A stretch of DNA of 5,309 nucleotides, from contig WFOZ01000217.1 in the NCBI GenBank assembly GCA_015487825.1, forward strand, positions 1 through 5,309. The letters are read 5' to 3'. This document shows, one piece after another, positions 1-5,309 of this stretch. The translations under genes and the position numbers were made by a program. Numbering within the stretch: position 1 is the first letter of the stretch; each line of letters starts with the position of its first letter. The stretch comes from Planctomycetaceae bacterium. GTDB taxonomy: Bacteria; Planctomycetota; Planctomycetia; Planctomycetales; Planctomycetaceae. Below the pieces are notes generated by a model. That model made no database searches and was not told where the DNA came from. It worked only from the letters and a program-made list of their open reading frames with translations.

Positions 1-25
1 CTCACTCACATGGCGCATTCATCTT

Positions 26-61
26 GTGCCTGACGGCACCCAACCACTAAAAGTGGTCGGG
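26..61. repeat. Two abutting short hairpins
   Basis: The first hairpin is GTGCC (26-30), loop TGAC, GGCAC (35-39), a perfect 5-bp stem. The second is CCC-A-ACCACT (39-48), loop AAA, AGTGGT-C-GGG (52-61), a 9-bp stem with one internal A/C mismatch. They share base 39, so both cannot be fully paired at once. Compact stems with 3-4 nt loops in an intergenic region resemble REP-type palindromes. Neither is followed by a T-run, so a terminator is unlikely. That this is a dispersed genomic repeat is inferred from its style. Confidence 0.55.
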
Positions 62-97
62 CTACCCTGATTCATAAATTATCGTTCCGGTTTATCC

Positions 98-218
98 AGG
101 TTAGGCTTTCCAGCCTGACATCATTACGCAGAAACTATTCGAAAAAAAGTCTGTTCGCTGGTAAATCAAAAGGTGAGCATCATGGAAACCACATTTGTCA
201 GGCTGGAAAGCCTAACCT
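98..218. repeat. REP-like inverted doublet with perfect 23-bp arms
   Basis: Bases 98-120 and 196-218 are exact reverse complements over 23 bp and are separated by 75 bp. Each arm is also a hairpin. In the left arm GTTAGGCT (100-107) pairs with AGCCTGAC (112-119) around a TTCC loop, with one T-G wobble. In the right arm GTCAGGCT (197-204) faces AGCCTAAC (209-216) around a GGAA loop, with one C/A mismatch. Two palindromic units in head-to-head orientation is the layout of BIMEs and REPINs, which in other bacteria are non-autonomous elements mobilised by RAYT (REP-associated tyrosine) transposases. No such transposase is in this window. The perfect arm identity points to recent origin or continuing gene conversion. 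Confidence 0.75.
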
Positions 219-276
219 ACTTTGGTTCCGGCAATCACGTTCCGGCCTACATCTTACATAAGAACAATTTTAACAG

Positions 277-387
277 TCATATATTCGTAATATCAACACA
301 TGATCCCTTGATTTCTCCGTAACCTCCGATTTTCACAACGTAGGGGCCGCTAAGTTGTCTTATGGGATCCTCTGAAAATTCCTGACT
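277..387 (-). pseudogene. Possible C-terminal gene remnant cut off at the MITE-like element
   Basis: Read on the minus strand, an open frame of 36 codons runs from just after an in-frame TAG at 388-390 to a TGA at 277-279. It includes GPYVVKIGGYGEIKG, followed by a short tail ending DITNI. The alternation of valine/isoleucine with glycine and tyrosine looks like a beta-strand-rich C-terminal domain rather than random translation. There is no start codon or ribosome binding site, and the upstream end falls 6 bases inside the left terminal repeat of the element at 382-579. The sequence beyond the element (580-700) shows no clear continuation. I do not recognise the family. A 36-codon open frame can arise by chance, so this is tentative. 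Confidence 0.25.
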
Positions 388-579
388 CTACCGGATTCTA
401 TGTGCCAGTAATTTCAATACTTTTCTTATTGGCTTATTTTGATCTCTTCCTGAGGCGATGCCCCAGGCTATGGTAAAAGAGGCCTTCAGCCAAAAAAAGT
501 AAAACTCGACAGTAATTGCTTGGTGCAAAACGATTTTCGATCACTCAAACCGGCTGCACATAGAATCCGGTAGAGTCAG
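382..579. mobile_element. MITE-like element, about 198 bp, 24-bp terminal inverted repeats
   Basis: Bases 382-405 are the exact reverse complement of 556-579 (24 of 24), starting CTGACTCTACCGG. Unlike the neighbouring doublets, the arms have no internal palindrome, which fits transposase-binding terminal repeats better than REP hairpins. The roughly 150-bp interior has no credible ORF. It contains one imperfect hairpin at 449-467 (CCTG-A-GGC, loop GAT, GCC-C-CAGG, one mismatch). Long perfect terminal repeats around a non-coding core define a miniature inverted-repeat transposable element or a deleted insertion sequence. A target-site duplication is not clear: runs of A flank both sides (375-378 and 580-584), but the exact ends are ambiguous. 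I could not assign an IS family. Confidence 0.6.
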
Positions 580-592
580 AAAAACTCAAAGG

Positions 593-658
593 GAGCACAG
601 ACATTCTTGTCTGTCGTCGTTTGAGTCACTTGTTTTGCAGGCAGGAATGTCTACTCTC
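593..658. repeat. Second REP-like inverted doublet, imperfect arms
   Basis: The arms 593-613 and 638-658 are inverted repeats matching at about 16 of 21 positions. The left arm folds as a perfect 7-bp hairpin, ACAGACA (597-603) and TGTCTGT (608-614), around TTCT. The right arm folds as AGGCA (639-643) and TGTCT (648-652), with one wobble, around GGAA. The layout matches the doublet at 98-218: pyrimidine loop in the left arm, GGAA loop in the right arm, but with different stem sequences. It sits 43 to 108 bases beyond the stop codon of the minus-strand propeller operon, so it could also protect or shape that transcript's 3' end. It has no adjacent U-run typical of intrinsic terminators. Confidence 0.55.
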
Positions 659-700
659 CGGTCAATAGAATCATTTTGAATTTTTAGAGGCTCCCTTATA

Positions 701-2119
701 TTATTCAGTCAGATCCAGGCAGACCATTCGTGTCATATCGCGCAGAATCAACCGCCCGCCCGCAATGGCCATCGGTCCCCAGGCGTCGTGCCCATCAGGG
801 AGGACTTCGTGTTGAGCCAATCGCTTATAGCCGGCTGTTGTCGCCTTGGCCAATGTCAATGTCCCCTTATCATTCAGTGCCAGCATTAAGTCACCAGCGA
901 ACAGATACGGCCCATGACCGAAACGGTCCGAACCGCTGTCCCAGATTTCTTTTCCATCCAGATCGAGACAGAGCATTTGCCCCCGACCGCGCTTGCGAAC
1001 CCCAAACAGATGCCCCTCTCGAAAGACCGGTGTTTGTTGTTCCGAATTGAACTGCTTGGGCGAAAGCTTATAAGCGACCTCGGCCTTGATTTGACCATCC
1101 TTCTTATTGAGCTTCAACATGAGGCTGCCAACTTTATTGCCGTAACCGCTCGACAGGAAAATTCTCCCTTCCGGCAAGATGACCGGCGAAGGGCTTGTCG
1201 CAAACTGTTCCGGCCACTCGGTGCTGTCCCAAAGCAGCGAACCATCATCGGCTGAAATTCCAGCAACGCCACCACTGCCACAGTAGACGTAACTTCTTTG
1301 TCCTTCAAATTCCATCGGAACAATCGAGACATGCGTCATTTTCCAGCCGCGAGGATTCGGGCTTTGCCAGATAATCTCGCCTGTTTTATAATCAAGAGCC
1401 ATTAGCATCGCTTTGCCGCAAGGGGCGACAATAAGACGATCCTGATCCACCAGCGGACACTGCCCGGCATACCACTGCGGCACTGTTGTGCCATGCTCAA
1501 GAACCAAATCGATCAACCAGTGAGACTTTCCGGTGAGCGCATCCCAGCAAGCAAGTTGGCATCGCGGCCCGAGCGTAATCACGTAATCACCCACAACAAG
1601 CGGCGTCGTTCGCGAGAGTCCATGATTGCGGGTCAGTAAAATCGGATAGCTGTTTCGCCAGATTTCCCGGCCATCGTCCAATGAAAGGCAAAGCAGCGTA
1701 TCGGCTGCGGCCTGTTCATCGTAATCCAGAATGTAGACCCGCCCCCGACTGATGGCTGCTCCCGCATACCCTTCTCCCAGTTCCAGCGACCAGAGAACCG
1801 GCGGCCCATCTGCCGGCCAGCTACGGGCCAGCGAAACGGTTTCTGTACTGATGGAATCGCGATTCTCCCCTCGAAAGCCGGGCCATTCACCAACAACTTT
1901 GGAAGGAACACCGTCGCCTGGAATCGGTTTACCTGGGACGGGTGCCAATTTTTCGGCCTGATCAGCCTGCACCCCCGTCGGTGCATCAAGCCCGGGAACC
2001 CTCGCATGAAATTCGCGTGAGATCCCGGTTTGAACCCAGTTCGCGATTAACACGATACCGAGAACAGCGACCAATGTCGGAAGGATTGTATCGGTTGATT
2101 GAATCTTCATTGAACTCAT
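701..2119 (-). CDS. Membrane-anchored PQQ-like beta-propeller repeat protein
   Basis: A 472-residue protein starting at ATG 2119. An in-frame TTG at 2131 and an ATG at 2110 are alternatives; I chose 2119 because its ATGA overlaps the upstream gene's stop, typical of translational coupling. Residues about 12-29 form one hydrophobic helix with no signal-peptidase site in view, suggesting an N-terminal anchor with the rest outside the cytoplasm. A proline-rich linker follows, then W-P-G-F-R-G (79-84) opens the propeller. Blade-type motifs D-x-x-x-G-x-x-x-W recur near 148-154, 194-201, 244-251, 290-297 and 387-393. Such propellers usually act as binding or scaffold domains. PQQ dehydrogenases are longer (about 600 residues), and nothing here supports PQQ binding or enzyme activity. 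BamB is a lipoprotein and this protein has no lipobox. The family call is firm; ligand and role are unknown. Confidence 0.9.
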   Translation of the reverse strand: MSSMKIQSTDTILPTLVAVLGIVLIANWVQTGISREFHARVPGLDAPTGVQADQAEKLAPVPGKPIPGDGVPSKVVGEWPGFRGENRDSISTETVSLARSWPADGPPVLWSLELGEGYAGAAISRGRVYILDYDEQAAADTLLCLSLDDGREIWRNSYPILLTRNHGLSRTTPLVVGDYVITLGPRCQLACWDALTGKSHWLIDLVLEHGTTVPQWYAGQCPLVDQDRLIVAPCGKAMLMALDYKTGEIIWQSPNPRGWKMTHVSIVPMEFEGQRSYVYCGSGGVAGISADDGSLLWDSTEWPEQFATSPSPVILPEGRIFLSSGYGNKVGSLMLKLNKKDGQIKAEVAYKLSPKQFNSEQQTPVFREGHLFGVRKRGRGQMLCLDLDGKEIWDSGSDRFGHGPYLFAGDLMLALNDKGTLTLAKATTAGYKRLAQHEVLPDGHDAWGPMAIAGGRLILRDMTRMVCLDLTE

Positions 2120-3360
2120 TGACCAATGCAATACAGGGCTTCGTAAGTACGGATAAATATCTGACTATCAGAAAATGCCGGTGTTGAATTACATGTTTCC
2201 TCTAAATCGTTACGAGAGACTTCCTCGAGTTTCTCCGGATTCGGTTTGAAAACAACCGTTGTTCCTTTTTGCGTCGTCGCATAAAGATTTCCGTCAGCCA
2301 ACACCATTGAGGACCAATAGTTACCGCTTGCAGCCCGGGCAGCCCAGGCTTTCTTTCCGGTTGTTGCATCCAGGCATTCGAGTGTACCGGGATTTGAATT
2401 CGGACGATAAACATATTTCCCTGAAAATATTCCCGTCCCCACACTGGATGGATTTCGCTTGTTAAGCCAGAGACGGTTCGATTCGGTAATGTCACCTTGA
2501 CCACCAATTTTGAATCCGAATGCCGGTCCTCGCAAATCGGCCATCACGACGCAAACTCCATTTGCGATCAGAGGTGATGAACTGACCGCATCGTAGCGGC
2601 TGCCACTCACCCCTTCGCACCACCAGATCACTTCTCCGGTTTTCGGATTGTAACCGTTTACTCGCGTTGCGGTGGAATGAATAATCTGATCTGCCCCATC
2701 CACACGAGCAACAACGGGCGTGCTCCAGGAACCGATATCGTTCGGCTTTTTATCGCCCTGGTAAACTTCATCTTTTTCCCAGAGAGTTTTACCGGTAGAT
2801 AATTCAATCGCGGTCAGAAAAACACGCTCCCCCGGACCACAATGCAGAATTACTTTATCCTGATAGATAACTGGAGAAGAACCATAGCCCCAGATATGTT
2901 TGAAAGTCCCCAGCTTCCGGGACCAAAGCTCTTTCCCGGAAAAATCGTAGCAATAAAGCCCCGCAGATCCATGCCAGACGACAACATGCTTTCCATCGGA
3001 AACAGGTGTTGCACTGCCAAACGGATTTTGGCGATGCGTAATATCCTCGCCAAACTTGACACTCTGTGTCCAAAGCTGTTTCCCGCTTTCCCGCTCGAAG
3101 CAGATCAGGCTGCGTTGATGCCCGTCTTCGTCCGCGCTACTCAAAAAGATCCGATCATGTGAAACAATTGGGCTGCCGTTACCGGGCTCGGATAATTCGA
3201 CTCTCCATTTCACATTTTTTTCTTTTGTCCACTCCGTAGCATAGCCACTTCCAGCTGCAACGCCGTTACCCTGCGGACCACGAAATGCTGGCCAGTCCCC
3301 GGCATTTGCTGATGCGCAGACCACCAGCGCGATTACACAAAAGTAAAACCGGATCTGCAT
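2116..3360 (-). CDS. Secreted PQQ-like beta-propeller repeat protein
   Basis: A 414-residue protein. The N-terminus is a clear Sec signal peptide: Arg4, a hydrophobic core at about 5-15, and an A-N-A cleavage site after residue 20, so the mature protein should be periplasmic. Mature residues start with W-P-A-F-R-G-P-Q-G-N-G (23-33), the usual opening of planctomycete propellers of this family. Blade motifs with T/S-G-K-x-x-W recur at 91-97, 140-146, 187-194, 239-246 and 332-339, and the chain closes with an LYCIGQ strand, consistent with a complete propeller. There are no lipobox and no cytochrome CXXCH motifs, and the length is well short of PQQ alcohol dehydrogenases, so a non-catalytic binding or assembly role is likelier. 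The start is supported by a strong Shine-Dalgarno sequence 8 nt upstream. It is the first gene of a two-gene unit with the anchored paralogue downstream. Confidence 0.93.
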   Translation of the reverse strand: MQIRFYFCVIALVVCASANAGDWPAFRGPQGNGVAAGSGYATEWTKEKNVKWRVELSEPGNGSPIVSHDRIFLSSADEDGHQRSLICFERESGKQLWTQSVKFGEDITHRQNPFGSATPVSDGKHVVVWHGSAGLYCYDFSGKELWSRKLGTFKHIWGYGSSPVIYQDKVILHCGPGERVFLTAIELSTGKTLWEKDEVYQGDKKPNDIGSWSTPVVARVDGADQIIHSTATRVNGYNPKTGEVIWWCEGVSGSRYDAVSSSPLIANGVCVVMADLRGPAFGFKIGGQGDITESNRLWLNKRNPSSVGTGIFSGKYVYRPNSNPGTLECLDATTGKKAWAARAASGNYWSSMVLADGNLYATTQKGTTVVFKPNPEKLEEVSRNDLEETCNSTPAFSDSQIFIRTYEALYCIGQ

Positions 3361-3368
3361 TCCGAACG

Positions 3369-3374
3369 CTCCTT
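3369..3374 (-). promoter_or_regulatory. Strong Shine-Dalgarno of the propeller operon
   Basis: On the minus strand AAGGAG lies 8 nt before the ATG at 3360. It fixes the start of the secreted propeller gene. It is partly embedded in the self-complementary CCTTAAGG (3371-3378) and lies next to the hairpin at 3383-3395, so its accessibility could depend on leader folding. Confidence 0.75.
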
Positions 3375-3376
3375 AA

Positions 3377-3446
3377 GGTGGGACAGGTTGCCTGTTGCTT
3401 ACGCTAATATTTTGCGTGAACAGCGGTAAAGTGGTGGGATGCCTGT
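3377..3446 (-). repeat. Duplicated 14-nt leader motif, one copy carrying a hairpin-forming insert
   Basis: On the minus strand ACAGGCATCCCACC occurs intact at 3433-3446. It recurs at 3377-3395 split by the five bases ACCTG. The insert creates a perfect 5-bp hairpin, ACAGG-CAA-CCTGT (3383-3395), immediately upstream of the Shine-Dalgarno sequence. Both copies lie in the untranslated leader of the secreted propeller gene if transcription starts near 3464. They could be protein or RNA-binding sites. A function is inferred only from the duplication and position. Confidence 0.4.
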
Positions 3447-3470
3447 AACAATTTTTTATATTCAAGTCTC

Positions 3471-3498
3471 ATTATACAGATTATTCATCGTTTGACCA
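3471..3498 (-). promoter_or_regulatory. Candidate sigma-70-type promoter for the propeller operon
   Basis: A perfect TATAAT (-10) lies at 3471-3476 on the minus strand, with TGGTCA (4 of 6 matches to TTGACA) at 3493-3498 and a 16-bp spacer. Predicted transcription would start near 3464, giving a leader of about 100 nt before the ATG at 3360. The promoter lies just downstream of the stop of the unrecognised gene, so the operon need not depend on read-through from it. Confidence 0.45.
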
Positions 3499-3539
3499 TC
3501 CAATTGCAACCCTTCAGATGGATGATTCTCCGGACTTGC

Positions 3540-4526
3540 TCAAGCCATCAGATACAAAAACGCATCTTCGGCCTGCCTGATTTTCGAATCATCATCCAGA
3601 TACTTCAGCAAGGTGTAGAATCCGTACATCGTTTTAATGCGGTGCGTCAGACGTGCCTCATCTCTTTTAAGCATTCCCTTCCAGTAAACCGGTTCAAACG
3701 GATGATGTTCCGCTTTAACCACCGGGCCGATTTCCGAAACCAGATTCGGTAAAAAGAGCCATAGTTGCAAGTGGTGGTGGTGAGCAGGTAACGCTTTTTG
3801 GGCGAGTTGCTCAAAACCAAGATTATCAAGTTCAACAATGCCGGCTGCATGGTTAATCAGATGCCATAGCCCCCCAAACCCCTGACGTCTTATTACAGTC
3901 GCTTCAGAAATCAGTGTTGAGATCATCGTTTCTGCCATCTGAGTTATACTTTGATACTTCGGCAGTGGTCGGGCATTTTCTAATGAGATCTCTTTTTCCG
4001 TCAGCCAACCTTTCTCTTTACCGAAGTAGGCGCGACCGGCATGTGCGTTATCAAAACCTGCAATCAGTTTTCGAATACCAGCGACTATTTGAGGCGTGGC
4101 GTATTCCGGGTGATCAGACAGTGCCCGCATTGCAATAGTAGCAAAAATTACATTGTGTCCCGACTGTCTTGTTTTCGCAATATTCCTGTTCAATGCCTGA
4201 GCAAGCGATTCCACAGGTTTTTCCTGTGCAGGTTGCTGCGGAAACTTTTTGAACAGATCGCTCGGCGTCAATCCGGCTTTACGGGCATTGAACCAGATTG
4301 CTTCTTCGCCTTGAATAATCCGATCCAGTTCCCCTTCCACGCCTCGGCAAACTTCTTCGGATAATTCGGTGTGGTCTTCGCCAAAAAAATACCCTGCGAC
4401 CACCGCAGCTCCCAGATGTCCGGACAACACCCCCGCGCGGTGAGCATTCGCCAATCCGCAAACTCCACGGTAAAGATAGTCAAACTCAATCATGATTCTC
4501 TCCAGTTCCTGCCAGCAGTTTATCAT
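3540..4526 (-). CDS. Uncharacterised histidine-rich, probably helical protein
   Basis: I do not recognise this family. The frame is open from ATG 4538; I prefer ATG 4526 (328 residues) because GGAAGA lies 4 nt before it and a TATAAT at 4551-4556 would leave almost no leader for the 4538 start. No signal peptide or convincing membrane helix is seen, so it is probably cytoplasmic. Composition is mostly helix-forming. Three related segments stand out: NAHRAG (27-32), NAHAG (160-164) and NHAAG (225-229), each followed by small or hydrophobic residues, suggesting repeated helical units such as an alpha/alpha toroid. There is also a run of four histidines (249-252) and a second pair, HH (274-275), so metal binding is conceivable. 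The gene ends 179 bp before the secreted propeller gene on the same strand and is divergent from the TIM-barrel gene. No catalytic motif of a known enzyme is evident. Confidence 0.85.
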   Translation of the reverse strand: MINCWQELERIMIEFDYLYRGVCGLANAHRAGVLSGHLGAAVVAGYFFGEDHTELSEEVCRGVEGELDRIIQGEEAIWFNARKAGLTPSDLFKKFPQQPAQEKPVESLAQALNRNIAKTRQSGHNVIFATIAMRALSDHPEYATPQIVAGIRKLIAGFDNAHAGRAYFGKEKGWLTEKEISLENARPLPKYQSITQMAETMISTLISEATVIRRQGFGGLWHLINHAAGIVELDNLGFEQLAQKALPAHHHHLQLWLFLPNLVSEIGPVVKAEHHPFEPVYWKGMLKRDEARLTHRIKTMYGFYTLLKYLDDDSKIRQAEDAFLYLMA

Positions 4527-4550
4527 TGAATCTTCCATTCATCCTACTTC

Positions 4551-4556
4551 ATTATA
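4551..4556 (-). promoter_or_regulatory. Candidate -10 box for the unrecognised gene
   Basis: A perfect TATAAT on the minus strand, with no good -35 hexamer at 16-18 bp spacing. Transcription would begin near 4544, about 18 nt before the ATG at 4526 and only about 6 nt before the ATG at 4538. This is one reason to favour the shorter start. A chance AT-rich match cannot be excluded. Confidence 0.35.
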
Positions 4557-4686
4557 TGATCCGGAAAACAGAAAACAGCTGAATTTCCTGAAGATCAGCA
4601 CGATTGAATTGTTTGTCTCGAACAGGTTTCGTATGCTTTAAACAGGAATATTCTGAGAAATGCGACTCCCGTTGTTTGATCCATTG

Positions 4687-4691
4687 AAAGG
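4687..4691 (+). promoter_or_regulatory. Shine-Dalgarno of the TIM-barrel gene
   Basis: AAAGG lies 6 nt before the ATG at 4698 and supports that start, which also places the twin-arginine motif correctly near the N-terminus. I found no convincing promoter hexamer pair on this strand in the divergent gap. Confidence 0.6.
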
Positions 4692-4697
4692 TAAATC

Positions 4698-5309
4698 ATG
4701 AGTTATAATCGCCGTCAGTTTTTGCAGGTTGGTGCTTCCACATTGGCAGGAATGTCTCTTGCAACCGTCCCAACATTTTCATTTGCAGCAGCGGCTAAAC
4801 CGAAAATTCAGGTTTCGCTTGCTCAGTGGTCTTTGCACAAAATGCTCTTTGCGGGGAAAATGAATCATCTCGATTTCGCCAAAGTTACAAAACGGGAATT
4901 CGGAATCGATGGCGTTGAATACGTCAATCAGTTTTTCAAAGATAAAGCGAAAGACGAGAAATATCTGGGCGAAATGAAGAAACGTGCAGCCGATGAGGGG
5001 GTTACCAGTTTGCTGATTATGATCGATGGCGAAGGCGCACTGGGAGACCCGAACAAGAAAAAACGACGCGTCGCCGTCGAGAATCATCACAAATGGGTTG
5101 ATGCGGCTAAGTTTCTCGGTTGCCATTCAATTCGAGTTAATGCCAGAAGTAACGGAACGTACGAAGAACAACTTGAACGGGCAGCCGATGGTTTACGTCA
5201 ACTGACCGAATACGGTGCCCGAAACGAGATCAACGTTATCGTCGAAAACCACGGCGGTCTCTCTTCCAACGGGCAATGGCTGGCAAGTGTGATGAAAAAA
5301 GTCGATCAC
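4698..5309 (+). CDS. Tat-exported sugar phosphate isomerase/epimerase-like TIM barrel (partial)
   Basis: The first 204 residues of a protein that continues past the window. The N-terminus is a twin-arginine signal: N-R-R-Q-F-L-Q (4-10), a hydrophobic stretch to about 29, then an alanine-rich cleavage region (30-33), so it should be exported folded by Tat. The mature part has the features of the xylose-isomerase-like TIM barrel superfamily: an opening strand with SLAQWSLH (40-47), GIDGVEYV (69-76) with Glu74, LLIMIDGEG (105-113), SIRVNA (144-149), and IVENHGG (181-187), where Glu183 is the likely metal ligand. Family members isomerise or epimerise sugars or inositols, but substrate cannot be read from this fragment. 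Tat export fits a barrel that acquires its metal in the cytoplasm. It is transcribed divergently from the unrecognised gene across a gap of about 160-170 bp. The C-terminal metal ligands lie outside the window. Confidence 0.93.
   Translation, partial: MSYNRRQFLQVGASTLAGMSLATVPTFSFAAAAKPKIQVSLAQWSLHKMLFAGKMNHLDFAKVTKREFGIDGVEYVNQFFKDKAKDEKYLGEMKKRAADEGVTSLLIMIDGEGALGDPNKKKRRVAVENHHKWVDAAKFLGCHSIRVNARSNGTYEEQLERAADGLRQLTEYGARNEINVIVENHGGLSSNGQWLASVMKKVDH

Larger units (their letters stand above)
1..700. other. Intergenic repeat island without an intact gene
   Basis: No frame of convincing length or protein-like composition spans this stretch. It carries at least four separate inverted-repeat structures (26-61, 98-218, 382-579, 593-658) and one short coding-like remnant (277-387). 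The heptamer GTTCCGG also occurs three times in direct orientation, at 84-90, 225-231 and 239-245, flanking the doublet at 98-218. The remaining parts (about 121-195, 219-276 and 659-700) show nothing I can name. The island lies immediately downstream of the minus-strand propeller operon, whose stop codon is at 701-703, so transcripts of that operon would run into the repeats. No canonical intrinsic terminator (GC-rich stem followed directly by a U-run) is evident after that stop. Confidence 0.8.

Noticed and set aside
182..322. A 46-codon plus-strand ORF with an AGGTGAG motif 4 nt before its ATG
   Set aside because: It runs straight through the right arm of the doublet at 98-218, has no recognisable domain and ends in an AT-rich stretch. 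The upstream motif is probably coincidental.
375..584. A-run flanks as a target-site duplication of the MITE-like element
   Set aside because: Runs of A occur on both sides but not directly abutting both perfect repeat ends, so a duplication cannot be claimed without an empty-site comparison.
1..700. CRISPR array or attachment site
   Set aside because: The repeats are inverted rather than regularly spaced direct repeats, and no integrase, cas gene or tRNA is present in the window.
701..3360. Assignment of the propellers as PQQ-dependent alcohol dehydrogenases or BamB
   Set aside because: Both are much shorter than the dehydrogenases and show none of their cytochrome motifs. Neither has the lipobox expected of BamB. 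Only the fold-level family is supported.
3497..3524. CATCCA/TGGATG inverted repeat after the unrecognised gene, as a terminator
   Set aside because: The stem is only 6 bp with a 16-nt loop and no following U-run on the minus strand.
4779..5126. A 115-codon minus-strand ORF
   Set aside because: It lies antisense within the clearly coding TIM-barrel gene, has no ribosome binding site and encodes a composition typical of a shadow frame.

Overview
The window looks like a piece of a planctomycete chromosome (Planctomycetota, probably a Planctomycetaceae-type marine lineage). The evidence is two secreted or membrane-bound beta-propeller proteins carrying the 'W-P-x-F-R-G' entry motif that is heavily expanded in this phylum, a Tat-exported sugar phosphate isomerase/epimerase-like TIM barrel of the kind planctomycetes carry in many copies, and a long non-coding stretch packed with short palindromic repeats. 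The lineage is inferred from protein style, not from a marker gene.

Layout. Positions 1-700 have no intact gene. They hold a dense series of inverted repeats: two abutting hairpins (26-61), a perfect 23-bp inverted doublet whose arms are themselves hairpins (98-120 and 196-218), a MITE-like element of about 198 bp with perfect 24-bp terminal inverted repeats (382-579), and a second, imperfect hairpin doublet (593-658). A short open frame on the minus strand (277-387) reads like a gene's C-terminus and stops just inside the MITE-like element; it may be a disrupted-gene remnant. Positions 701-3360 (minus strand) hold two adjacent beta-propeller genes. The upstream one encodes a Sec-secreted protein and the downstream one a protein with an N-terminal membrane anchor. 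They share an ATGA stop/start overlap, so they probably form a translationally coupled operon. Its roughly 100-nt leader has a candidate promoter, a strong Shine-Dalgarno sequence and a duplicated 14-nt motif, one copy of which is interrupted by 5 nt that create a hairpin.

Positions 3540-4526 (minus) encode a roughly 330-residue, probably helical, histidine-rich cytoplasmic protein that I do not recognise. From 4698 to the window edge (plus strand, divergent) runs the N-terminal 204 residues of the Tat-exported TIM-barrel protein.

How they may work together: both propellers and the TIM-barrel protein are exported and fit a periplasmic or membrane-associated carbohydrate-related role, but only the two propellers are clearly linked as an operon. 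The most unusual material is the repeat island at 1-700 and the unrecognised protein at 3540-4526. I see no clear defence, CRISPR, phage or complete transposon system.
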